Shown: piece after piece, positions 1 through 6,055 of the stretch
How the letters are laid out: each line of letters starts with the position of its first letter
Position numbering within the stretch: position 1 is the stretch's first letter
Assembly (NCBI GenBank): GCA_051306365.1
Contig: JBPPNC010000129.1
Location: 1 to 18,087 of the forward strand
Length of the DNA stretch: 18,087 bases
DNA from: Svornostia sp051306365
GTDB taxonomy: Bacteria > Actinomycetota > Thermoleophilia > Solirubrobacterales > Solirubrobacteraceae
Reading direction: 5' to 3'
Program-made: the position numbers and the translations under genes
Notes under the pieces: generated by a model
Databases searched by the model: none
The model's input: only the letters and a program-made list of their open reading frames with translations
What the model was told of the DNA's origin: nothing

Positions 1-547
1 CACCCGTACCCGCCCCGGGTTCATCCGCCCCTCGCGCACATCCTCGAGCAACTCCGCCAGGTACACCCGCACCGGCGCACCGCCTCCCCGCACCCCAACC
101 GTGCGGAAGAACATCGACGTGATCGGCAGCTCCACCCCATGGGGCACACCGACGAAGCCGACCATCGAGCCCGCCCGCGCGATCTCGATCGCCGTCTCCA
201 TCGAACCGCCGCGATCGCCTCCTCGCCGCGCGACGCGACGACGCGGTCGTGATGCCGTTCTGGCAGTTCGGGCAGGTGCCGTCGCTGTAGGCGAACGGAG
301 CGATCACAAGATCCCCGACAGAGACCCCCGACACCGAGGCGCCGACATCCTCCACGACCCCGATGAACGCATGGCCGATCGGGCCGCCCTGCTCGAACGG
401 CGAGTCGCCGCGGTAGTACCAGAGGTCCGACTCCCAGACGCAGGCCTGGACCACGCGGACGACCGCGTCGGTGGGGTGCTGGATGGAAGGGTCGGGCCGG
501 TCGCCGGCCTCGACCTTCCCCGGTTCGATGAAGATGGCTGCACGCAT
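1..547 (-). pseudogene. Zinc-dependent alcohol dehydrogenase, broken, runs off left edge
   Basis: Reading leftward from the ATG at 547, the frame gives a recognisable GroES-like alcohol dehydrogenase N-terminus: MRAAIF, then ESDLWYYRGD, GPIGHAFIGVVEDVG, and TCPNCQNGI at about 250. The match then leaves that frame. A short piece reading VVASRGEEAIAAV lies in a second frame (about 208-247). The C-terminal part beginning GGSMETAIEIARAGSMVGF lies in a third frame and continues to base 1. Most of the middle, including the nucleotide-binding fold, is missing, so this is deletion plus frameshift. Two catalytic positions are also altered: the usual CGSD zinc-ligand motif reads WESD and the usual GHEF reads GHAF. 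Family knowledge: NAD(P)-dependent oxidation of alcohols. The gene is divergent from a broken MmyB-type regulator that may once have controlled it. The assignment is confident at superfamily level; the substrate is unknown. Confidence 0.75.
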
Positions 548-635
548 GTCATCCAGGGAAGCGCGTTTCGAACCGGGGTGGGAGGCCTTCTCAGACGGGC
601 ACTGAGAGGCCCCCTTTACAGCCGGTTCTCCTGGG

Positions 636-641
636 TACGCT
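636..641 (+). promoter_or_regulatory. Candidate -10 box (TACGCT) before the regulator remnant
   Basis: TACGCT fits TAnnnT and lies 6 bases before the GTG at 648. There is no Shine-Dalgarno sequence in that interval, so a leaderless transcript is the simplest reading. A TTTACA lies 15 bases upstream of the hexamer, slightly too close for a standard -35. This is inference from pattern and position only. Confidence 0.3.
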
Positions 642-647
642 GCCGGT

Positions 648-1029
648 GTGGATGCAGCGAACGACATCGGCAGGTTCCTCACCACCCGCCGTCGCCTTCT
701 ACCCCGAGTGGGACCACTCGCCGCCGACCTCGCCGCGACCCTGCGCGGCGTGGCCGGCAGCCGGCCGTGCGACCCCGAGCTGGCCGAACTCGTCGGCGAG
801 CTGTCCAGCCGCAGCCCGGAGTTCCGCACGATGTGCGGTTTCACCGGACCGCGATCAAGCGCATGCGCCACCCCGTGGTCGGGGAGCTCGAGCTGCGCTA
901 CGAGACCCTGGACTTCGCCGCCGACGCGGGACTGCACGTGTCGGTCTTCGCCCCCGAGCCCGGCTCGCCGTCGGAGGACGCGCTGCGCATCCTCGCGAGC
1001 TGGGATGCCCCACCACGCGACGCGGGCGC
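648..1029 (+). pseudogene. MmyB-type XRE regulator, HTH domain deleted and frameshifted
   Basis: Pieces of an XRE-family regulator with an MmyB-like C-terminal domain occur in order but in different frames. From the GTG at 648 comes a short N-terminal helix (IGRFLTTRRR). At about 690-700 the match jumps to FYPEW of the C-terminal domain in a second frame, then returns to the first frame for LAADLAATLRG and DPELAELVGELSSRSPEFR. At about 825-835 it shifts to a third frame for HDVRFHRTAIKRMRHP, VVGELELRYETLDF and APEPGSPSEDALRILASW. The whole helix-turn-helix and the first part of the ligand domain, roughly 150 residues by family length, are absent, so the product could not bind DNA as usual. 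Such regulators often sit beside oxidoreductase genes they control, which fits the broken dehydrogenase on one side and the aldo/keto reductase on the other. No clean stop ends the remnant. Confidence 0.75.
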
Positions 1030-1076
1030 CGTGCGAGACGCGTCGCGTACCGACCAGCCACCCACAGGAGCACCTC

Positions 1077-2105
1077 ATGGAGCAACGGAACCTGGGACGC
1101 ACCGGCGTCTCGGTCAGCAAGCTGTGCCTCGGCGCGATGATGTTCGGCGCCTGGGGAAACGCCGACCACGACGACTCGGTCCGCATCATCCACGCGGCGC
1201 TGGACGCGGGGATCAACTTCATCGACACCGCGGACATCTACGCGCAGGGTGAGTCCGAGGAGATCGTCGGCAGGGCGCTCGCCGGCGGGCGACGCGACGA
1301 GGTCGTGGTCGCCACGAAGTTCTGGGGCCCGATGGGCGACGACCCGAACCACCGCGGCGCGTCGCGGCGCTGGATCGTCGAAGAGGTCGAGCACTCGCTG
1401 CGCCGGCTGCAGACCGACTGGATCGACCTCTACCAGGTGCACCGCCCCACGCCGGAGACCGCCCTCGACGAGACGCTCGGCGCCCTGACCGACCTCGTCC
1501 AGCAGGGCAAGATCCGCTACTTCGGGCACTCGACCTACCCGGCGTCGCGCATCGTCGAGGCGCAGTGGACGGCGCGCGAGCGAGGGCTCATCCGCCCGCA
1601 CACCGAGCAGCCGCCGTACTCGATCCTCGCGCGCGGCATCGAGGCCGAGGTGCTGCCGACCTGTGAGCAGTACGGCATCGGCGTGCTGCCGTGGAGCCCG
1701 CTGTCGGGCGGCTGGCTGTCGGGGAAGTGGCGCAAGGGCGCCGAGGACCTGAAGCCGACGTCGGTGGCCCGGCAGCGGGTCACGGCGCGGTACGACCTGT
1801 CGCTGCCGGAGAACCAGCGCAAGCTCGACGCCGCCGACGCGCTCGCGCAGCTCGCCGACGAGGCGGGGCTGACCCTCATCGAGATGGCGATCGCGTTCGC
1901 GGCCAACCACCCGGCGGTCACGTCGCCGATCATCGGTCCGCGGACGATGGAGCAGCTCGAATCACAGCTGCCCGCCGCGGAGGTCGTCCTCGACGCGGCG
2001 GTGCTCGACCGGATCGACGAGATCGTCCCGCCGGGGACGAACATCAACCATGCTGACGGTGGCTGGGTCAGCCCGGGGCTGGCACCGGCCGCTCGACGAC
2101 GCTAG
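1077..2105 (+). CDS. Aldo/keto reductase, NADPH-dependent type
   Basis: Cytosolic oxidoreductase of 342 residues, full length for the family, expected to reduce carbonyls or oxidise alcohols with NADP(H) on a TIM-barrel fold. The catalytic tetrad is visible: Asp50 and Tyr55 in FIDTADIY, Lys81 in ATKFW and His122 in YQVHR. The C-terminal cofactor region SPIIGPRTMEQLE is also present. The open frame extends upstream to 648, but that part is the remnant of a regulator. The ATG at 1077 is chosen because the family N-terminus (MEQRNLGRTGVSVSKLCLG) begins there and ACAGGAG lies 7 bases upstream. A cupin gene starts 12 bases after the stop, so the two are probably co-transcribed. The substrate cannot be inferred. 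The upstream regulator is dead, so any regulation must come from elsewhere. Confidence 0.9.
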   Translation: MEQRNLGRTGVSVSKLCLGAMMFGAWGNADHDDSVRIIHAALDAGINFIDTADIYAQGESEEIVGRALAGGRRDEVVVATKFWGPMGDDPNHRGASRRWIVEEVEHSLRRLQTDWIDLYQVHRPTPETALDETLGALTDLVQQGKIRYFGHSTYPASRIVEAQWTARERGLIRPHTEQPPYSILARGIEAEVLPTCEQYGIGVLPWSPLSGGWLSGKWRKGAEDLKPTSVARQRVTARYDLSLPENQRKLDAADALAQLADEAGLTLIEMAIAFAANHPAVTSPIIGPRTMEQLESQLPAAEVVLDAAVLDRIDEIVPPGTNINHADGGWVSPGLAPAARRR

Positions 2106-2117
2106 CCAGGAGACGGC

Positions 2118-2516
2118 ATGGAGATCACGCGCAGCAGCATCCAGACGGTGAAGGGGCCGGCGGAGTGGTTCACCGGTGACGTGTACATCGACGCCGTCGC
2201 CGCGGCGCCCGCGCCCGCGCGCGTGCAGGGGAACCTCGTGCGCTTCACGCCGGGCGCGCGAACCGCGTGGCACACGCACCCGCTCGGGCAGACGATCTAC
2301 GTCACGGAAGGGGTGGGGCTGTGCCAGAAGCGCGGTGGCCCCGTGGAGATCATCAACGCCGGCGATCGGGTGTTCTTCGAGCCCGACGAAGACCACTGGC
2401 ACGGCGCGGCACCGGATCGCTTCATGGTCCACCTCGCGCTGAACGAGGTCGATGAGACGCACTCAGCGGTGAGCTGGGGCGACCATGTGACCGATGAGGA
2501 GTACCCGTCGCGCTGA
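2118..2516 (+). CDS. Cupin-domain protein, manganese hydroxynitrile-lyase-like type
   Basis: Single-domain cupin of 132 residues. Metal ligands fit the two cupin motifs: His52 and His54 in WHTHPLGQ, Gln58 in the same motif, and His93 in EDHWHG. This His/His/Gln/His set and spacing match the small bacterial manganese cupins that include (R)-selective hydroxynitrile lyases from Acidobacteria. Many relatives have no tested activity, so hydroxynitrile lyase should be read as family resemblance only. The ATG at 2118 follows CCAGGAGA and lies 12 bases after the aldo/keto reductase stop, so the genes are probably one transcript. Relatives are commonly found near short-chain or aldo/keto reductases, which suggests a shared small-molecule pathway. 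The stop is 13 bases from the end of a convergent gene. Confidence 0.82.
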   Translation: MEITRSSIQTVKGPAEWFTGDVYIDAVAAAPAPARVQGNLVRFTPGARTAWHTHPLGQTIYVTEGVGLCQKRGGPVEIINAGDRVFFEPDEDHWHGAAPDRFMVHLALNEVDETHSAVSWGDHVTDEEYPSR

Positions 2517-2529
2517 CGCGGTCGACGAC

Positions 2530-3036
2530 CTACTCGCCCCGCGCCCGGCGCGCAGCGAGGTTCCCGAGCATGTCCTCTTCCTGATCGGGCGTCAGCGGCT
2601 CCTTGCCGTTGGCGACCCGGTTCGCACTGACCCGCGCGACGATCTTGCGCGCGTCTTCGAGGGCGGCCGCCTCCGAGGCCTCGACCTCCTTGCGGTGAAT
2701 CTCGAGCATCGCGCCGAGCCGCGAGTTCGCCGCCTCGCGATCCTCTTCGGTGAACTCCGAAGCCCAGGGCGCCTCGGCGTCGGCCGCCAGCGCCTCCGGG
2801 GTGAGGTCCGGACGTCCCGCCTTGATGAGCGCGCTGTAGCTCGCGGTCGGGCGAGCCTGCACCTTGGATCGCACGTACTCGACAAGCGCTGCACCATCGT
2901 CTGCGCGAGACTCGATGGCCGTCGAGAACTGGCTGACGTGCAGCGGGTGGCCCGCCGCGGTCACCGCCCCCGACTTCGGCGTCTCCTCGACGAGCTCGCG
3001 CAGGCGAGCCAACAGCGCTTTCTGTGCATCATTCAC
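2530..3036 (-). CDS. Conserved hypothetical protein, 168 residues
   Basis: I do not recognise a named family. The product is charged, rich in Ala, Glu and Arg, and lacks a signal peptide or membrane segment, so it is probably cytosolic. The N-terminus (NDAQKALLARLRELVEE) and residues about 95-150 (EFTEEDREAANSRLGAMLEI onward) read as long helices, possibly coiled. The C-terminus ends NLAARRARGE. Codon use matches the surrounding high-GC genes and the frame is clean, which supports a real gene. The start is the GTG at 3036 with a weak GAGAG about 7 bases upstream; nearby ATGs are out of frame. It converges with the cupin gene, with 13 bases between stops, and no hairpin terminator is visible there. 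Confidence 0.65.
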   Translation of the reverse strand: MNDAQKALLARLRELVEETPKSGAVTAAGHPLHVSQFSTAIESRADDGAALVEYVRSKVQARPTASYSALIKAGRPDLTPEALAADAEAPWASEFTEEDREAANSRLGAMLEIHRKEVEASEAAALEDARKIVARVSANRVANGKEPLTPDQEEDMLGNLAARRARGE

Positions 3037-3122
3037 ACGTCTACTCTCTCACGCTGGGGCCAACGATGCCCTCCGGTAGCCGTCAGCCGGTGGCCTGAGA
3101 AGACCTACGCTGGGCCCCTCAC

Positions 3123-3435
3123 ATGGTGCTTCCCGACGTCATACGCCCCGGGCTGCGTGTCGTGTTCTGCGGCAGCGCGGCCGGAGCGCGCCATCGGGAC
3201 AGCGGGCGATGACGTCGCGCGGCTGCCAGCGCTCATCGAGGAGAACGCGCCGACGGTCCTGGCATTCAACGGGATGCGCGGCGCGCGGCAGGCGCTGTCC
3301 TCGGTCGACGGCCACGGACGACAGGCGATGCGGTTCGCGGACGCCGACGCGTGGGTGCTGCCGTCAACCTCGGGGGCCGCGCGCGGGTACTGGGACCTCG
3401 CCCCCTGGACGGCGCTGGCGCAGCGCGTGGCGTAG
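3123..3435 (+). pseudogene. mug: Mismatch-specific uracil-DNA glycosylase (Mug/TDG), internally deleted
   Basis: The frame from the ATG at 3123 reads LPDVIRPGLRVVFCGSAAGA, a typical actinobacterial Mug/TDG N-terminus, then hits a stop after about 28 codons near 3210. The C-terminal half continues in another frame from about 3212: ARLPALIEENAPTVLAFNG, then ADAWVLPSTSGAARGYWD and LAPW, ending at the TAG at 3433-3435. The middle of the domain, which in intact members carries the glycine/asparagine-rich segment before FW and the TDL segment, is absent. Deletion and frameshift together make this non-functional. Intact enzymes remove uracil or thymine from G:U and G:T mismatches in base-excision repair. 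Identity is well supported by both ends; the symbol names the ancestor only. Confidence 0.75.
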
Positions 3436-3442
3436 CCCGCGG

Positions 3443-3613
3443 TCACTCGCCCGACCACCAGATCTCGACCCATTCGCCCATACGCGCGACGACCAGCAGC
3501 ACGACGACAGCAAGCGCAACCCAGGCCGCAATCGCGCTGTCGAACACCGCTTCGGCCACAAGCGCGCAGCCGAGCACCAGCAGAACGGCGAAGAGGGCCA
3601 GAAGCACTCGCAT
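3443..3613 (-). CDS. Small two-helix membrane protein, 56 residues
   Basis: The frame reads MRVLLALFAVLLVLGCALVA at the N-terminus and ends MGEWVEIWWSGE. Two strongly hydrophobic stretches (about 3-22 and 27-43) suggest a small inner-membrane protein with a short acidic, Trp-rich tail. Cys15 follows VLG, resembling but not matching a lipobox. No family is recognised. The ATG at 3613 coincides exactly with the left end of the 40-base palindrome at 3611-3650, whose right end is the antitoxin start codon. It has no Shine-Dalgarno; TACCAT lies 6 bases upstream. Its stop lies 8 bases from the end of the broken mug gene. Being divergent from a Fic/Doc module and sharing its operator-like palindrome suggests joint regulation. 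Reality is supported by hydrophobic pattern and position only. Confidence 0.5.
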   Translation of the reverse strand: MRVLLALFAVLLVLGCALVAEAVFDSAIAAWVALAVVVLLVVARMGEWVEIWWSGE

Positions 3614-3650
3614 CGCAGGATGGTATCAGGCGTGATACCATCCTGCGATG
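3611..3650. promoter_or_regulatory. Perfect 18-bp inverted repeat, likely bidirectional operator
   Basis: CATCGCAGGATGGTATCA, then the spacer GGCG, then its exact reverse complement. The outermost CAT and ATG are the start codons of the divergent membrane protein and of the antitoxin. Each arm also contains TACCAT, read outward 6 bases before the start codon (3636-3641 plus; 3620-3625 minus), which fits TAnnnT -10 boxes for leaderless mRNAs. Ribbon-helix-helix antitoxins commonly bind palindromes over their own promoters, so this is the expected autoregulatory operator. It has no T-tract to make it a terminator. The repeat is seen directly; its function is inferred. Confidence 0.7.
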
Positions 3651-3851
3651 GCCATGACGCTGCGCCTAAGCGACGACGAAGCTGAAGCACTCCGCGCCCG
3701 AGCACAGCGAGAGGGTCGTTCGATGCAGGACATCGCACGCGCGGCGGTCAGGGACTACATCGAGCGCACCAGCACCCGTGAGTTGTTGGACGAGGTGCTG
3801 GACGAGGAGCTGCCGCGGTACGCCGAAGCGCTCCGGCGACTCGGGCAGTGA
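3648..3851 (+). CDS. Ribbon-helix-helix antitoxin of a Fic/Doc module
   Basis: Small protein of 67 residues. Residues about 3-12 (MTLRLSDDEA) have the alternating pattern of the DNA-contacting beta strand of ribbon-helix-helix repressors. Two helices follow (EAEALRARAQREGRS, then MQDIARAAVRDYIERTS). The acidic C-terminal helix (RELLDEVLDEELPRYAEAL) is the likely toxin-neutralising part. It is expected to neutralise the downstream Doc-like toxin and repress the operon through the palindrome at its start. The ATG at 3648 lies inside that palindrome without a Shine-Dalgarno; the ATG two codons later is an alternative. The stop overlaps the toxin GTG by four bases (GTGA), so toxin translation is probably coupled to antitoxin translation. 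Confidence 0.82.
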   Translation: MAMTLRLSDDEAEALRARAQREGRSMQDIARAAVRDYIERTSTRELLDEVLDEELPRYAEALRRLGQ

Positions 3852-4228
3852 TCTTCCTCGATCTCGACTCGCTGCTCCACGTCGGCGAACGCGTGCTCGG
3901 GGCACCAGCCGAGGTCCGCGACTACGGCCTTCTGGAGTCCGCGCTTGCGCGACCGCAGGCCACCGCCATGGGCGAGGACGCGTATCCCACGCTCCACGAC
4001 AAGGCCGCCGCGCTGCTGCACTCCCTGGCGCGCAATCACGCGCTGGCGGACGGGAACAAGCGCCTCGCGCTTTCCGCCACGCTGGTGTTCTACGGACTGA
4101 ACGGGATGCGACTCACGCTGACGAACGACGAGGCGTACGACCTCGTCATCGCGATCGCCGACGGGACACTGAACGACGTCGACCCGATCGCCGCCAGGCT
4201 GCGCGCCGGAACGATCCCACGCCGCTGA
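3848..4228 (+). CDS. Doc-like Fic-domain toxin (death-on-curing family)
   Basis: Protein of 126 residues, the usual Doc size. The Fic motif is HALADGNKR at 64-72, with the catalytic His64, Asp68, Asn70 and the phosphate-binding Lys71/Arg72. The preceding YPTLHDKAAALLHSLARN and the following LALSATLVFYGLNG match the Doc helical core. Family knowledge: Doc proteins transfer phosphate from a nucleotide to elongation factor EF-Tu, stopping translation, and are held inactive by the partner antitoxin; other Fic proteins AMPylate. GNKR (rather than phage P1 Doc ANKR) is common in chromosomal members, so the exact reaction is uncertain. It starts at a GTG inside the antitoxin stop. All core residues are present, so the toxin looks functional. 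Confidence 0.88.
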   Translation: MIFLDLDSLLHVGERVLGAPAEVRDYGLLESALARPQATAMGEDAYPTLHDKAAALLHSLARNHALADGNKRLALSATLVFYGLNGMRLTLTNDEAYDLVIAIADGTLNDVDPIAARLRAGTIPRR

Positions 4229-4239
4229 CGATGCCCCCT

Positions 4240-4565
4240 CGGGGGTGTGAGCATTCCTCGCACGCAGTCACCCGGAGTGAGGATCACGGCGCTCACCAAC
4301 AAGCCGGCCATCGGCGTCATACGCCGAAGCCAATGGAACGCGCCTTCGACAACCGCGACGAACGCGCCGTTCCACGGCGTAATGCGTAGGTCACGCAGGT
4401 CCCCCACGTCGTTCTCGATGGTCAGGCGCTCGCTCCCGATCGGCGCGATCCCGAAACACGAGTACATGTCGGGTTGATGTCCACCGCCAGCGGGTGGTTC
4501 GTGACCTCGCCGACCGGCGGACCAGGAACGTCGCCCAGCTCGAGAATGCGCTCCGCCGTCAGCAC
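4240..4565 (-). pseudogene. Possible frameshifted coding remnant of unknown family
   Basis: This 337-base gap between the toxin gene and the DAHP synthase has no clean gene. On the minus strand, a frame starting just downstream of the DAHP synthase stop reads AERILELGDVPGPPVGEVTN and then AVDINP (about 4560-4465). One base out of phase, the text continues DMYSCFGIAPIGSERLTIEN, DVGDLRDLRITPWNGAFVAV and AGLLVSAVILTPG (about 4467-4270). Both halves look protein-like, and they meet at about 4465, where a single-base shift would join them. I recognise no family. The second half extends as an open frame antisense into the toxin gene, which could simply be chance in high-GC DNA. No RNA gene is seen in the gap. 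Confidence 0.28.
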
Positions 4566-5948
4566 TCAGCCGATCCGCCGCAGCATCTCGACCACCAGGA
4601 ACGCCAGCTCCAGCGCCTGCTGGGTGTTCGGCCGCGGGTCGCACGCCGTCTCGTACCGGACCCCGAGCTCGTCATGCGAGATCATCTGCGCGCCGCCCAC
4701 GCACTCGGTGACATTCTCGCCCGTGTGCTCGATGTGGATGCCGCCCGGGTAGGTCCCCAGCCGCTGGTGGACCTCGAAGAAGCCCTCGACCTCGCCCATG
4801 ACGTTGTCGAACACGCGGGTCTTGTGGCCGCTGGGTGACTCCTCGGTGTTGCCGTGCATCGGGTCGCACTGCCACACGACCTTGTGGCCCGTGCGGGTCA
4901 CGGCCTCCACGATCGGCGGCAGGAGGTCACGGACCTTCTCGTTGCCCATGCGCGAGACGAGCGTCACGCGGCCGTCGACCTTCTGCGGGTCGATCCGCTC
5001 GACCAGCTCCACCGCCTCCTCGGGCGTGGTGCTCGGCCCGATCTTCACGCCGATCGGGTTGGCGACCAGCGCCGCCAGCGCGACGTGCGCGCCGTCGATC
5101 TGCCGGGTGCGGTCGCCGATCCACAGCTGGTGGGCCGACAGCAGGAACAGGCGGTCGCCGCTCAGGCGCAGCAGGGCGCGCTCGTAGTCGATGACGAGCA
5201 TCTCGTGGCTGGCGAACAGGTCGACGGTGCGCAGCGAGTCGTCGTCAACGCCGATCGCCGACATGAAGCGCAGACTGCGGTCGATGTCCGTGGCCAGGCG
5301 CTCGTAGCGCTCGCCGGCGTTCGACTCGCGGACGAAGTCCATGTTCCACTCGTGCAGGCGGTGCAGGTCGGCCATCCCGGCGCCGGTGATCGCCCGCCCG
5401 AGGTTCATCGCGGCCGCAGCGTTCGCGTACGCGCGCAGCAGACGGCCCGGGTCGGGGCGGCGCGCCTCGGCCGTCGCCGCCAGCGCGTTGACCATGTCCC
5501 CGCGGTAGGACGGCAGGCCCGCCGCATCGGTGTCCGAGCTGCGCGGCTTGGCGTACTGGCCGGCGATGCGGCCGACCTTCACGACCGGCATCGACGTACC
5601 GTACGTCAGCACGATCGCCATCTGCAGCAGCGTGCGGATCGTGCCGCGCAGATGCTCCTCGGTGTTGTCGTCGAACGTCTCGGCGCAGTCGCCGCCCTGG
5701 AGCAGGAACGCCTCGCCGCGGGCGACGGCGCCCAGCCGCGCCTGCAGGCGGTCGACCTCGGGAGCGACGGTGATCGGCGGGACGACCTCGAGCAGCTTGC
5801 GCACGCGCGCCGCGTACTCCTGATCGGGCCACGGCGGCTGCTGGACGGCGGGGCGTGCGAGGGCGTCGCCGAGCGCCGTCGCCATGGCAGGAGGCAGCGG
5901 GGGAAGTTCGGGCAAAGCGCCGATCGGCACGTCGACGGTCCAGTTCAT
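4566..5948 (-). CDS. 3-deoxy-7-phosphoheptulonate (DAHP) synthase, class II
   Basis: First enzyme of the shikimate pathway, joining phosphoenolpyruvate and erythrose 4-phosphate. It has 460 residues, close to the Mycobacterium tuberculosis enzyme. Family motifs run in order: QGGDCAETF (Cys88), RIAGQYAKPRS (127-137), NPIGVKIGPS (297-306), RMGNEKVRDLLPP, WQCDPMHGNTE (His365), HIEHTGENVTE (Glu411) and ETACDPRPN (Asp437). Cys88, His365, Glu411 and Asp437 correspond to the known metal ligands, so it should be active. The open frame extends upstream to 6029, but the family N-terminus MNWTVD begins at 5948, so that start is chosen. No Shine-Dalgarno precedes it; TAGCGT lies 7 bases upstream. It is divergent from the P450 and no other aromatic pathway gene is in the window. 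Confidence 0.96.
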   Translation of the reverse strand: MNWTVDVPIGALPELPPLPPAMATALGDALARPAVQQPPWPDQEYAARVRKLLEVVPPITVAPEVDRLQARLGAVARGEAFLLQGGDCAETFDDNTEEHLRGTIRTLLQMAIVLTYGTSMPVVKVGRIAGQYAKPRSSDTDAAGLPSYRGDMVNALAATAEARRPDPGRLLRAYANAAAAMNLGRAITGAGMADLHRLHEWNMDFVRESNAGERYERLATDIDRSLRFMSAIGVDDDSLRTVDLFASHEMLVIDYERALLRLSGDRLFLLSAHQLWIGDRTRQIDGAHVALAALVANPIGVKIGPSTTPEEAVELVERIDPQKVDGRVTLVSRMGNEKVRDLLPPIVEAVTRTGHKVVWQCDPMHGNTEESPSGHKTRVFDNVMGEVEGFFEVHQRLGTYPGGIHIEHTGENVTECVGGAQMISHDELGVRYETACDPRPNTQQALELAFLVVEMLRRIG

Positions 5949-5955
5949 GACATGA

Positions 5956-5961
5956 ACGCTA
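5956..5961 (-). promoter_or_regulatory. Candidate -10 box (TAGCGT) for DAHP synthase
   Basis: On the minus strand TAGCGT is followed by 7 bases and the ATG at 5948, and no purine-rich ribosome site fits between. This suggests a leaderless transcript. No convincing -35 is seen at the standard spacing. An out-of-frame ATG lies five bases before the chosen start. Confidence 0.35.
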
Positions 5962-6055
5962 GAGGCCCCGGAGACTTGACGGCGTGTCACACGAGGCCGG
6001 TTCCTCCGGTACGGTGCCCTGAGGAACACGCGCAGCCAACGGAGGAGGACACGTC

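Noticed and set aside
648..2105. One 485-codon protein fusing a regulator to the aldo/keto reductase
   Set aside because: The N-terminal part switches frames relative to the regulator family, and the reductase has its own ATG and ribosome site at 1077.
3050..3118. Near-repeat ACGCTGGGGCC / ACGCTGGGCCC before the mug remnant
   Set aside because: Short, imperfect and GC-rich; no mobile-element structure around it.
4231..4248. Hairpin ATGCCCC-CTCG-GGGGTGT just after the toxin stop as a terminator
   Set aside because: Seven-pair stem with two wobble pairs and no T-tract; too weak to call.
5976..5981. TTGACG as a -35 for the P450 gene
   Set aside because: No TAnnnT at 16-19 bases downstream; the only nearby box (TACGGT at 6010) is 28 bases away.
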